NCBI GenBank assembly: GCA_946487895.1
Contig: CAMLUO010000008.1
Location: 1 to 36,438 of the forward strand
Source of the DNA: an uncultured Clostridium sp.
GTDB taxonomy: Bacteria > Bacillota > Clostridia > TANB77 > CAG-508
Reading direction: 5' to 3'
Length of the DNA: 36,438 nucleotides
In this document: positions 17,697-26,583 of the stretch, in pieces
Layout: each line of letters begins with the position of its first letter
How positions within the stretch are numbered: position 1 is the stretch's first letter
Translations under genes and position numbers: made by a program
The notes under the pieces: generated by a model
The model's input: only the letters and a program-made list of their open reading frames with translations
Database searches by the model: none
Told to the model about the DNA's origin: nothing

Positions 17697-18590
17697 ATGA
17701 AAAAAATATTTACAAGAATAGTCTTAAAGTTAGCAAGAAAAAACATAATAAAAATGTCTGATAAAATATATTTAACATTAATGGGAAAAGTAAAGTTAAA
17801 TCAAAAAATGGATTTAGATAACCCAAAAACATTTAATGAAAAATTACAATGGCTTAAATTATATGATAGAAATCCAGAATATACAAAAATGGTTGATAAG
17901 TATGAGGCAAAAAAATATATATCAAACATTATAGGAGAAGAATATATAATACCTACTATAGGAATATTTAAAAAATTTGAAGATATAGACTTTGAAAAAT
18001 TGCCAGATAAATTTGTTATCAAAACAACTCATGATTCAGGAAGTGTAATAATTTGTAAAGATAAGAAAAGTTTTGATATAGAAAAAGCCAAAGAAAAAAT
18101 AAAAAAATCTTTAAAAAGAAAATATTATAATTTATATAGAGAATGGTCATATAAGGATATAAATCCAAGGATTTTAATAGAAAAATATATGGTAACAGAA
18201 AAACAACCAGAATTAATTGATTATAAATTCTTTTGTTTTAATGGAAAACCTAAATTCATATATGTTTCTGAGGGCTTAAGTAATCACAAAACTGCTAAAA
18301 TAAGTTTTGCAGATATAGACTATAAAATGATGAATTTTTATAGAAAAGATTATAGACCATTTGAAAAACTTCCACCTAAACCTAAAAATTTCAAAATAAT
18401 GAAAGAATTAGCCGAGAAATTAAGTAAAAATATTCCTTTTTTAAGAGTGGATTTTTATGAAATTGAAAATAAAATATTTTTTGGTGAATTGACATTTTAT
18501 CCATGTGCTGGATATCTTCCTTTTCAGCCAGAAGAATATGATAAAGTTTTAGGTGACATGTTAGAATTACCAAAGGAAAAGAGAGTATAA
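17697..18590 (+). CDS. TupA-like ATP-grasp protein
   Basis: The 297-residue sequence matches the TupA-like ATP-grasp family found in polysaccharide loci. It has NPKTFNEKLQWLKLYDRNPEYTKMVDKYEAKKYI, then FVIKTTHDSGSVIICKDK (ATP-grasp lysine loop), RILIEKYM, DYKFFCFNGKPKFIYV, and FLRVDFYEIENKIFFGELTFYPCAGYLPF with the metal-binding acid. The family is named after TupA of teichuronopeptide synthesis, where an amino acid polymer is linked to uronic acid. An amide modification of a uronic acid residue would therefore fit the UDP-GlcA/GalA genes downstream, but this is inference. Tightly packed between its neighbours (1-2 nt gaps). Confidence 0.85.
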   Translation: MKKIFTRIVLKLARKNIIKMSDKIYLTLMGKVKLNQKMDLDNPKTFNEKLQWLKLYDRNPEYTKMVDKYEAKKYISNIIGEEYIIPTIGIFKKFEDIDFEKLPDKFVIKTTHDSGSVIICKDKKSFDIEKAKEKIKKSLKRKYYNLYREWSYKDINPRILIEKYMVTEKQPELIDYKFFCFNGKPKFIYVSEGLSNHKTAKISFADIDYKMMNFYRKDYRPFEKLPPKPKNFKIMKELAEKLSKNIPFLRVDFYEIENKIFFGELTFYPCAGYLPFQPEEYDKVLGDMLELPKEKRV

Positions 18591-18592
18591 TA

Positions 18593-20101
18593 ATGAGAAC
18601 TATTAAAGCTTTAAAAAATGCTATAACTTCAATAATTTTACAAATTGTAACATTTATATGTGGATTAATAGTACCAAGATTAATATTAGAGAATTTTGGC
18701 TCAGATGTTAATGGATTAATAAATTCCATTACACAATTTTTAGCATATATAACATTATTAGAGTCAGGATTTGGACCTGTAGTAAAATCTATATTATATA
18801 AACCTATTGCTAAAAAAGATAAAAATCAAATAGAATTGATATTAAAATCTGCTGAACATTTCTTTAGATTAATTGCATTAATATTTATAATTTATATTGC
18901 TATCTTATGCTTAGTTTATCCAATGTTTGTAAATAGTCAATTTGATAGTATGTATACAGTCTCTTTGATTTTAATAATAGCCATTTCAACATTTGCAGAA
19001 TATTTTTTTGGAATGACATATAAACTATACTTACAAGCGGAACAAAAATCATATGTAACTTCAACAATACAAATATCTACATTAATTATTAATACAATTT
19101 TAATAGTATTATTAATAAATTTTGGCGCAAGTATACAGATTGTAAAATTAGGTAGTGCGTTAATTTTTATATTTAGACCAATACTACAAAACATATATGT
19201 AAAGAAAAAATATAATATAAATTTGAAAAATGTCGAAAAAGGATATAATATAAAACAAAAGTGGGATGGACTTGCTCAACATATAGCTGGTGTAGTACAC
19301 GGGAACACAGATGTTACAATATTAACTATTTTCTCAACGATGAAAGAAGTATCAGTATATACAGTATATAATTTAGTAGTTACAGGAATAAGAAATTTAG
19401 TTACAATATTATCAAATTCAATAGATGCGGCATTTGGAGATATGATAGCTAAAAAAGAAAAGGAAAATTTAAATAAAAAGTTCAGTATGTATGAATTGGT
19501 TTACTACACACTTATTACAATTATATATTCATGTGCAATAGTATTAATAGTTCCATTTGTACAGGTATATACAAAAGGAATAACAGATGTTAATTATACT
19601 AGAAAAATATTTGCATATATATTTGTAATTGCATATTTTATACATGCAATAAAAACGCCATATAATACATTAGCATATGCAGCAGGAAAATTTAAACAAA
19701 CACAAATAGGAGCATGGGTAGAGGCAATTTCTAATTTAGTTATTTCACTTATTTTAGTACATAGTTTAGGGCTTGTAGGTGTAGCAATAGGAACACTAAT
19801 ATCTGTAACTATAAGAGGAGTTGAATTTCTAATTTTCTCTTCAAAAAACATATTGGATAGAAAAATCTCAAAAACATTTATAAGAAGTATTATTAGTATA
19901 GTGGAACTACTAATTATAATGATAGTTGGTGAGATTATAATAGATTTTAATGATATATCATATTTAAATTGGATAGTTCAAGGAATAAGAATATTCTTGA
20001 TATCAATAATTATAGTAATTCCTATTAATCTAATATATTACAAAGAAGAAAGAAAAGAATTGGTAAATTTAATGAAAAAATTAGTGGAAAAGGGAGATTA
20101 A
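18593..20101 (+). CDS. Wzx-type polysaccharide flippase
   Basis: A 502-residue multidrug/oligosaccharidyl-lipid/polysaccharide exporter with about twelve to fourteen membrane segments. The N-terminal part shows VPRLILENFGSDVNGLINSITQFLAYITLLESGFGP, a signature of Wzx-like proteins in Gram-positive capsule loci. The middle has LAQHIAGVVHGNTDVTILTIFS. Its job is to move the completed lipid-linked repeat unit across the membrane to the polymerase. It starts 2 nt after the ATP-grasp gene. Confidence 0.9.
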   Translation: MRTIKALKNAITSIILQIVTFICGLIVPRLILENFGSDVNGLINSITQFLAYITLLESGFGPVVKSILYKPIAKKDKNQIELILKSAEHFFRLIALIFIIYIAILCLVYPMFVNSQFDSMYTVSLILIIAISTFAEYFFGMTYKLYLQAEQKSYVTSTIQISTLIINTILIVLLINFGASIQIVKLGSALIFIFRPILQNIYVKKKYNINLKNVEKGYNIKQKWDGLAQHIAGVVHGNTDVTILTIFSTMKEVSVYTVYNLVVTGIRNLVTILSNSIDAAFGDMIAKKEKENLNKKFSMYELVYYTLITIIYSCAIVLIVPFVQVYTKGITDVNYTRKIFAYIFVIAYFIHAIKTPYNTLAYAAGKFKQTQIGAWVEAISNLVISLILVHSLGLVGVAIGTLISVTIRGVEFLIFSSKNILDRKISKTFIRSIISIVELLIIMIVGEIIIDFNDISYLNWIVQGIRIFLISIIIVIPINLIYYKEERKELVNLMKKLVEKGD

Positions 20102-20107
20102 TATAAA

Positions 20108-21277
20108 ATGAAAATCTGTTTTTTATACGAATCAGTATTTACATTAGGTGGAGTGCAAAGATGTATAACAATACTATCAAATTACTTAGTAAATAAAGGA
20201 TATGACATTTCAGTTATTTGTACTAATACAAAAGTACCATTAAATAGAGAAACTTATGGGTTGGATGAAAAGGTCAAAGTAATATTTATAAAGAAACAAA
20301 ACATTTTTAGAAAAATAATTAACAGATGTTTACAATTAATTAGAAAATTAAATTATAGAACGGGAATATTAAAAAAACATACAAAAATACTTGATTATGT
20401 GCATTATTATTATTATGGAAAATATATACAAAAAATTGTTGATAAAGAAAAATTTGATATTATAATAGGATGTGGAGAATATGCCAAATTAACAGCTTTA
20501 ATGAGTAGTGAAGGTATGAAAAAAATAGGTTGGCAACATTCAACATATGATGCATATTTTAATTCTAAAAATAAATTTTTTTGGAATGAAGATGCAAGTA
20601 TAGGTAAAATGTTTAAAATACTTGATAAATATATAGTTTTGACATTAGATGATAAAATAAAATTAAAAAAATTGAAAAATTTAGATTCTCAAACAATATA
20701 TAATCCGATATGTTTTAAGCAAGAAGAAAAGAGTAAATTAGAAAATAAAAAATTTTTAGCTCTTGGTAGATTTAATAAAGTAAAAGGATTTGACAGTTTA
20801 ATAAACAACTTTAAAGAATTTAATAAGATAAATAAAGAATGGACATTAGATATTGCAGGTGATGGACCTGAAAGAAAAAAATTGGAAAAACAGGTTAAAG
20901 ATTTGAAACTAGAAAAGTATGTTAACTTATTGCATAGAAAAAATAATGTCAAAGAAACATATAAACAGGCGTCTATATATTGCATGACGTCTCACAAAGA
21001 AGGCTTTCCGTTAGTTGTATTAGAAGCTATAGAGAGTGGTCTGCCAGTAATAGCATACGACATACCATGTATACAAGAAATTTTTGTTAATGGTAATGAG
21101 GGAATTATAATAGAAAACAGGGATGACAAGAAATATGTACAGGCAATGATGGAGTTAGCAAATAATAAATCTAAGAGAGAAAAAATTGCAAATAGAGCTG
21201 TACAAAGGGCAAAAGATTTTAGAATAGAAAACATAGGTAAACAATGGGAGAATTTATTTAACGAAATAATGGAATAA
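20108..21277 (+). CDS. GT4 glycosyltransferase
   Basis: A 389-residue GT-B enzyme. The start FLYESVFTLGGVQRCITILSNYLVNKGYDISVIC gives the glycine-rich loop. The central WQHSTYDAYF is typical of this branch. The C-terminal part has ALGRFNKVKGFDSLI, LDIAGDGPERKKLEKQV and SHKEGFPLVVLEAIESGLPVIAYDIPCIQEI. It is similar in layout to the poly(glycosyl) transferases annotated as amylovoran- or teichoic-acid-type enzymes, with unknown donor. It follows the flippase by 6 nt with GGGAG just upstream. Confidence 0.9.
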   Translation: MKICFLYESVFTLGGVQRCITILSNYLVNKGYDISVICTNTKVPLNRETYGLDEKVKVIFIKKQNIFRKIINRCLQLIRKLNYRTGILKKHTKILDYVHYYYYGKYIQKIVDKEKFDIIIGCGEYAKLTALMSSEGMKKIGWQHSTYDAYFNSKNKFFWNEDASIGKMFKILDKYIVLTLDDKIKLKKLKNLDSQTIYNPICFKQEEKSKLENKKFLALGRFNKVKGFDSLINNFKEFNKINKEWTLDIAGDGPERKKLEKQVKDLKLEKYVNLLHRKNNVKETYKQASIYCMTSHKEGFPLVVLEAIESGLPVIAYDIPCIQEIFVNGNEGIIIENRDDKKYVQAMMELANNKSKREKIANRAVQRAKDFRIENIGKQWENLFNEIME

Positions 21278-21333
21278 AAAACCAGAAAATTGTATAAAAA
21301 TATTTAATATATTAAGGAGTGAAATTAAAAATA

Positions 21334-22314
21334 ATGAGTACATATTTTATCACAGGTGGAGCAGGTTTTATAGGTTCTACATTAAGTCAAAAATTATTGG
21401 AAAAAGGAAATAAAGTAGTTACAATAGATAATTTTTGTGACTTCTATAATCCAAAAATAAAAGAAAATAACATAAAAGAACTATCAAAAAATACCGAATT
21501 TAAATTATATAAAAATGATATAAGAGATAGAGTTGTAATAAAAAAGATATTTGATGAAAACAAAATAGATGTAGTAATGCATTTAGCTGCAATGGCAGGA
21601 GTAAGACCATCTATTGAAAATCCAATCTTATACCAAGAGGTAAATTGTATGGGAACACAAAACATATTAGAAGAGATGAAATTACATGATGTAAAAAATG
21701 GAGTATTTGCATCTTCTAGTAGTGTATATGGAAATTGCAAAGAAGTTCCATTTAAAGAAAATATGATAGTAGACTTTGCAATTAGTCCATATGCAGCAAC
21801 TAAAAAAGCAAATGAAGTAATGACACATGTATATCATAAATTATATGACATGAATATAATAATGCTTAGATTCTTTACTGTTTATGGACCTAAGCAAAGA
21901 CCAGATTTAGCAATAAATAAATTTACAAGATTAATGTTGGAAGATAAAGAAATACCAATGTTTGGTGATGGGACAACTTCTAGAGATTATACGTATGTAG
22001 ATGATATAGTAGATGGAATTGTTAAATCATGTGAATATACATTAAATCATGAAGATGTATATGAAATTCTAAATATAGGTAATTCATCTCCCACATCTTT
22101 AAAAGAAATGATAGAGATAATTGCCAAAACTTTAAATGTAGAACCTAAAATAAAACAATTACCAATGCAACTAGGAGATGTAGATAGAACATATGCAGAT
22201 ACATCAAAAGCAAAACAACTAATAGGATATGAACCAAAAACTACATTTGAAGAAGGAATTAAAAAATTTGTAGAATGGTACAAAGAAAATAAAGAATTAT
22301 ATAAGGATAATTAA
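21334..22314 (+). CDS. NAD-dependent epimerase, UDP-glucuronate 4-epimerase type
   Basis: Short-chain extended dehydrogenase with the NAD loop GGAGFIG at residues 8-14, the serine motif SSSSVYG near 128-133 and catalytic Tyr153/Lys157 in SPYAATKKANE. The segment DNFCDFYNPKIKENNI, the RFFTVYGPKQRPD motif and the GDGTTSRDYTYVDDIV motif are those of CapI/LpsL-type UDP-glucuronate 4-epimerases rather than plain GalE. The UDP-glucose dehydrogenase two genes downstream would supply UDP-GlcA, making UDP-GalA the likely product. I place the start at ATG 21334: AAGGAG (21314-21319) overlaps an in-frame GTG at 21319, which therefore cannot be the start. Confidence 0.87.
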   Translation: MSTYFITGGAGFIGSTLSQKLLEKGNKVVTIDNFCDFYNPKIKENNIKELSKNTEFKLYKNDIRDRVVIKKIFDENKIDVVMHLAAMAGVRPSIENPILYQEVNCMGTQNILEEMKLHDVKNGVFASSSSVYGNCKEVPFKENMIVDFAISPYAATKKANEVMTHVYHKLYDMNIIMLRFFTVYGPKQRPDLAINKFTRLMLEDKEIPMFGDGTTSRDYTYVDDIVDGIVKSCEYTLNHEDVYEILNIGNSSPTSLKEMIEIIAKTLNVEPKIKQLPMQLGDVDRTYADTSKAKQLIGYEPKTTFEEGIKKFVEWYKENKELYKDN

Positions 22315-22315
22315 G

Positions 22316-23371
22316 ATGAATACGATAAATAGTAAAAAAGAAATATTTAATAAAAATGACAAATTTGAATTAATTGATGTAATGAAATTTATATGTGCAA
22401 TTTTTATTGTGGGAATACATTCAGGAATCGTAAGCAATGAAAATAGTTCAATTCAATGGTATATAGAAAATATAATATTTAGAATAGCAGTACCATTCTT
22501 TTTTATAGCATCAGGATTTTTATTTGGAAAAAAATATTTAAAAGATAAAAATAGATTAAAAGAAAATTCTATTAAACAAGTAAAAAGATTGCTAATACCA
22601 TTTATTTTTTGGTCACTAATACTGTTACCATATGTAATAATTACAGAGATAAAATTTGATGGGAATATAGTATTGTTTGCATTAAAAATTTTAAGATTAA
22701 ATCTATTTAATGGATATCATATATGGTTTGTCTTAGCATTAATAGTAGCTATATGTATAGATTATATATTTTTAAAGAAAAATAAAATGAAACTTGCCAT
22801 ATTTTTTAGTATAATTTTATACAGTATAGCGTTATTAGGAAATAGCTACTATTTCTTAATTGAAGGAACACAAATACAATATATTATAGATATAATTATA
22901 AAAATATTTACTATGGTTAGAAATGGTATATTCGTTGGATTTCCTTTATTTACAGTGGGAATATGTGTTGCATTTTATGAAAATAAAATATATAGGATAA
23001 GCAATACAAAATTATACATACTACTTATATTTTTTATATTAACACAAATATTAGAAGTAACATTTATAAGAGGAAAAAATTATAAGGATGACCATAGTAT
23101 ATTTGTATCAATTATATTTATTGCAACAATATTGCTAATAATATGTATAAAAAATAAGAATATAAGATTTAAGAGAATAAATACAACTTTACTTAGAAAT
23201 TTGAGTACAGGAATTTATTATATGCATATACCTGTGAAATGGTATGTAAGTCTGTTAATTCCTAGTATGGGAGATTGGAGTATATTTTTGATCATGATTT
23301 TTGTAACGATAATAGCTAATATTATATTATTAAGGATTAATAATAAATATATTAATTTACTTATAAAATAA
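22316..23371 (+). CDS. Acyltransferase family 3 membrane protein (sugar O-acyltransferase)
   Basis: A 351-residue polytopic protein of the acyltransferase-3 family, with about ten membrane segments. Key N-terminal features are ELIDVMKFICAIFIVGIHSG, with the conserved histidine of the first segment, and the RIAVPFFFIASGFLFGKK motif. The last part has TGIYYMHIPVKWYV. Members O-acetylate (or succinylate) exported sugars. It starts 1 nt after the epimerase stop. Modification of a capsule residue is the probable role. Confidence 0.88.
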   Translation: MNTINSKKEIFNKNDKFELIDVMKFICAIFIVGIHSGIVSNENSSIQWYIENIIFRIAVPFFFIASGFLFGKKYLKDKNRLKENSIKQVKRLLIPFIFWSLILLPYVIITEIKFDGNIVLFALKILRLNLFNGYHIWFVLALIVAICIDYIFLKKNKMKLAIFFSIILYSIALLGNSYYFLIEGTQIQYIIDIIIKIFTMVRNGIFVGFPLFTVGICVAFYENKIYRISNTKLYILLIFFILTQILEVTFIRGKNYKDDHSIFVSIIFIATILLIICIKNKNIRFKRINTTLLRNLSTGIYYMHIPVKWYVSLLIPSMGDWSIFLIMIFVTIIANIILLRINNKYINLLIK

Positions 23372-23401
23372 CAATTTATGAAAAAGGAGGAACAGATAAA
23401 A

Positions 23402-24703
23402 ATGAAAAAATACAAAATTTCAGTAGCAGGAACTGGATATGTAGGATTAGTAGCAGGAGTATGTTTTGCAGAAAGAGGACATCAAGTAACTTGTGTTGAT
23501 GTAGATGAAAGAAAAGTAGAAGTAATGAAAAAGAATATTTTACCGATATATGAAGAAGGACTACAAGAATTAATGGAAAAAAATCATAAAGCCGGAAGAT
23601 TAGATTATACAACAGACTATAAATCAGCATACAAAGATGCAGATGCAATATTTATAGGAGTAGGAACACCAGAACAACCAGACGGTTCAGCTAATTTATC
23701 ATATATTGCAACAGTATCAAGACAAATAGCAGAAAGTATTGAAAAAGATTGTTTGATAGTTGTAAAATCAACAGTACCAATAGGTACAAATGATAAAGTT
23801 GAACAATTTATTAAAGATTTTTTAGTACATGATGTAAAAGTTGAAGTTGCAAGCAATCCTGAATTTTTAGCTCAGGGTAGAGCAGTTAAAGATACTTTAG
23901 AAGCTAAAAGAATAGTAATTGGAACAGAAAGTAAAGAAGCAGAAAAAATGTTAATGGAAATTTACGAACCTTTTAATTTACCAATTGTATCTGTTAATAG
24001 AAGAAGTGCGGAAATGATAAAATATGCTTCAAATGATTTTTTAGCTTTAAAAATTTCATATATGAATGATATAGCTAACCTTTGTGAATTAGTAGGAGCA
24101 AATATAGAAGATGTAGCTAAAGGAATGAGTTATGATCCAAGAATAGGAGCAAATTTCTTAAAAGCAGGAATAGGATATGGAGGAAGTTGTTTTCCAAAAG
24201 ATACAAAAGCTTTAAAATATCTTGCAAAACAACATGGATATAAATTAAGAACAGTGGAAGCTGCAGTAGATGTGAACGCTGAACAAAAAACAAAATTGTA
24301 CAAAAAAGCATGTGACAGATTGATAACATTTAGTGGATTAAAAGTAGCTGTATTAGGACTAACATTTAAACCAGGAACAGATGATTTAAGAGAGGCTCCA
24401 TCTTTAGATAATGTGAAATTGTTATTAGAAAAAGGTGCTAATATTTATGCATATGATCCAGTAGGAGAAGAAAATTATAGAAAGAAATATCCTACAGAAA
24501 TAAATTATGTTAAAAGTCCAGAAGAAGCATTAAAAAATGCAAATGTGTGCTTTATTTTTACTGAATGGAATGAAATAAAAAATATTAAACCAGGAGAATA
24601 TAAAAAATTAATGAAAACACCACTTGTGTATGATGGAAGAAATATATATGATTTGAAAGAAATGAAAGAAAATGGAGTAGAATATTATTCAATAGGAAGA
24701 TAA
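23402..24703 (+). CDS. ugd: UDP-glucose 6-dehydrogenase
   Basis: Oxidises UDP-glucose to UDP-glucuronate in two NAD-dependent steps. The 433-residue protein has the Rossmann motif GTGYVG at 10-15, GVGTPEQPDGSANL, KSTVPIGT, SNPEFLAQGRAVKD, the catalytic cysteine Cys263 in GYGGSCFPKD, and LGLTFKPGTDDLREAPS for the C-terminal UDP domain. ATG 23402 is preferred: AAGGAGG (23384-23390) lies 11 nt upstream, whereas the in-frame ATG at 23378 precedes the binding site. It closes the first polysaccharide operon; a new promoter follows. Confidence 0.95.
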   Translation: MKKYKISVAGTGYVGLVAGVCFAERGHQVTCVDVDERKVEVMKKNILPIYEEGLQELMEKNHKAGRLDYTTDYKSAYKDADAIFIGVGTPEQPDGSANLSYIATVSRQIAESIEKDCLIVVKSTVPIGTNDKVEQFIKDFLVHDVKVEVASNPEFLAQGRAVKDTLEAKRIVIGTESKEAEKMLMEIYEPFNLPIVSVNRRSAEMIKYASNDFLALKISYMNDIANLCELVGANIEDVAKGMSYDPRIGANFLKAGIGYGGSCFPKDTKALKYLAKQHGYKLRTVEAAVDVNAEQKTKLYKKACDRLITFSGLKVAVLGLTFKPGTDDLREAPSLDNVKLLLEKGANIYAYDPVGEENYRKKYPTEINYVKSPEEALKNANVCFIFTEWNEIKNIKPGEYKKLMKTPLVYDGRNIYDLKEMKENGVEYYSIGR

Positions 24704-24719
24704 TTTTTATTAAAATATA

Positions 24720-24748
24720 TTGTCAAAATAAGAATTTAAATGTATACT
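24720..24748 (+). promoter_or_regulatory. Sigma-A promoter for cpsC-cpsD-cpsB-glmM
   Basis: TTGTCA (24720-24725), 17 nt, TATACT (24743-24748). The predicted start near 24755 gives a leader of about 110 nt that contains a long hairpin. Confidence 0.65.
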
Positions 24749-24766
24749 ATAAGAAAATTAACCTTT

Positions 24767-24823
24767 TTGTATACGGAAAAATCTTATATAGAGTCAAGAT
24801 AAAAGTCGATTTTTCCTATACAA
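24767..24823 (+). promoter_or_regulatory. Long leader hairpin / inverted repeat before cpsC
   Basis: TTGTATACGGAAAAATC (24767-24783) pairs with GATTTTTCCTATACAA (24808-24823): 16 bp with one bulged C and a 24-nt loop. No T tract follows, so it is not a plain terminator. TGTATAC also occurs in the -10 region at 24741-24747. It could be a protein-binding operator or an RNA leader structure that controls entry into the cps regulatory genes. Confidence 0.6.
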
Positions 24824-24865
24824 TAAAAGTAAAAATCAAAAGAAAAGAGAAAAAAGGGAGGAAGT

Positions 24866-25591
24866 ATGGAAGAATTAGATTTAAAAGAATTATTTGAAAT
24901 ATTTTGGAGTAAAAAGGTACAGATAATATTAATAATATTAATATTTGCAGTAATAGGTATAATATATACAATGGGGTTTGTAACACCAGTATATACATCA
25001 TCAACAACACTAGTATTAGCAACATCAAACGGAGAGAATCAAAGTACAACGAATACTACTAATTCAATAACAACAACAGATATAACATTGAACTCAAAAC
25101 TAGTATCTACATATAGTGTATTAGTTAGAAGTAAAGATGTATTAGGACAAGTTATATCAAATCTTGGTATTGATATTTCATGGGAAAGTCTAAAAAATAA
25201 TGTAACTGTAAGTTCAGTAGAAGATACAGAAGTTTTAGAAATATCAGTAACAAATTTAAATCCAGAATATGCAGCAGATATAGCAAATGAAATAGCAAAA
25301 GTATTTTCAGATAAAGTAGCTGAAATATATAATATTAACAACGTACATATTGTTGATGAAGCAGAGACACCAACAGGACCATCTAATATAAATCATACGA
25401 AAGATGTTGTAATTTTTGCTTTTATAGGAATAGTAGTAGCTGTAATATATGTATTAATTGCTAATATGCTTGATACTACAATAAAAACAGCAGATGATAT
25501 AGAAAAACAGTTTAAGTTACCAGTATTAGCATCTATACCTATATATGGTGCAGATATGCAAAAGAAAAAGAAAAAAGGAGGTAGAAAATAA
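24866..25591 (+). CDS. cpsC: CpsC/Wzz-type chain-length regulator (kinase adaptor)
   Basis: A 241-residue membrane protein of the Wzz family in the Gram-positive arrangement, where the adaptor and the tyrosine kinase are separate. Two membrane segments (about 18-38 and 177-197) enclose an extracytoplasmic region that starts PVYTSSTTLVLATS and ends with the proline-containing VDEAETPTGPSNI before the second segment. The cytoplasmic tail (ADDIEKQFKLPVLASIPIYG) activates the kinase in homologues. AAAGGGAGGAAG precedes the ATG. The stop overlaps the start of the kinase gene (TAATG), indicating coupled translation. Confidence 0.92.
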   Translation: MEELDLKELFEIFWSKKVQIILIILIFAVIGIIYTMGFVTPVYTSSTTLVLATSNGENQSTTNTTNSITTTDITLNSKLVSTYSVLVRSKDVLGQVISNLGIDISWESLKNNVTVSSVEDTEVLEISVTNLNPEYAADIANEIAKVFSDKVAEIYNINNVHIVDEAETPTGPSNINHTKDVVIFAFIGIVVAVIYVLIANMLDTTIKTADDIEKQFKLPVLASIPIYGADMQKKKKKGGRK

Positions 25592-26550
25592 TGAAAAAGG
25601 AATTAATAGCAGAATTAGATCCGAAATCTCCTATTTCAGAGGTTTTTAGAACATTAAGAACAAATATACAATTTATGAATACAAAAGGAAAATTAAAAAC
25701 TATTTTAGTTACATCAACTTTTCCAGGTGAAGGTAAAAGTTGGGTTGCATCAAATTTAGCAGTTACTTTTGCACAAGCAGGAAAGAAAGTTGTTTTAATT
25801 GATGCAGATATGAGAAAAGGTAGACAATATAATATTTTTGGTATTTCACCAATACCAGGACTTTCAAATTACTTATCTGGTGTAGATATTGATGATGAAG
25901 AAAGAGATATAACAGATATTGCTGATTATGTCCAAGATACAGAAGTTGATAATTTATTTGTTATGCCAGCCGGAAATATTCCTCCAAATCCATCAGAATT
26001 ACTAATTTCACCACAAATGGTAGATCTATTAGAACAATTGAAAGAATTATGTGATATAGTAATAATTGATGGAACACCAAATGAATTAGTAACTGACTCT
26101 CTAATTATAACTAGATTAGTGGATTCAACAATTATAGTTACAGCATGTAAACAAACTAAAAAGGATAATTTAAGAAGAGCAATTCAAAATATACAAAATG
26201 TAGGTGGAAAGATTGCAGGAGTGGTAGTTAATAAAGTACCAATAGCTGCTAAAAAATATGAACAATCATATTACTATGGATCAACAGAAATGTCAAAAGC
26301 AAAAAGTGATATGAGGAAAGCAATGAAAAGTAATTTACGTGCACAAAGCTCAAATAATACAAGCACACAAAAAAGAATACAAAATACAACAGGATTAGAG
26401 AATAAAAGCGAAAATTTAAACCGTAACAAAGATGATTTACAAAGAAATATAAAAGTTAATACTTCTAGTGAGATATCACTAGAAAGAACGAATGATATTT
26501 TAAAACAAATTAATGAATATATAGACAATGAGAAAAAGAATTTGAAATAA
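25591..26550 (+). CDS. cpsD: CpsD-type bacterial tyrosine kinase with long C-terminal extension
   Basis: BY-kinase that autophosphorylates on a C-terminal tyrosine cluster and steers capsule chain length and export. Walker A STFPGEGKS is at 42-50 (Lys49), Walker A' VVLIDADMR at 67-75 with Asp71/Asp73, and Walker B VIID at 157-160. EVFRTLRTNIQFM is the usual N-terminal interaction helix. The tyrosine cluster is Tyr223 and Tyr227-229. In typical CpsD/CapB proteins the chain ends at this cluster. Here about 90 more residues follow: an Asn/Ser/Thr-rich linker and a terminal helix near residues 290-319 containing ERTNDILKQINEYID. The reading frame is continuous and the next gene follows normally, so this is an added tail, not a frameshift. 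Confidence 0.93.
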   Translation: MKKELIAELDPKSPISEVFRTLRTNIQFMNTKGKLKTILVTSTFPGEGKSWVASNLAVTFAQAGKKVVLIDADMRKGRQYNIFGISPIPGLSNYLSGVDIDDEERDITDIADYVQDTEVDNLFVMPAGNIPPNPSELLISPQMVDLLEQLKELCDIVIIDGTPNELVTDSLIITRLVDSTIIVTACKQTKKDNLRRAIQNIQNVGGKIAGVVVNKVPIAAKKYEQSYYYGSTEMSKAKSDMRKAMKSNLRAQSSNNTSTQKRIQNTTGLENKSENLNRNKDDLQRNIKVNTSSEISLERTNDILKQINEYIDNEKKNLK

Positions 26551-26583
26551 AATAGAATAAAGTACAAAAGGGGAAGAAGCAAG

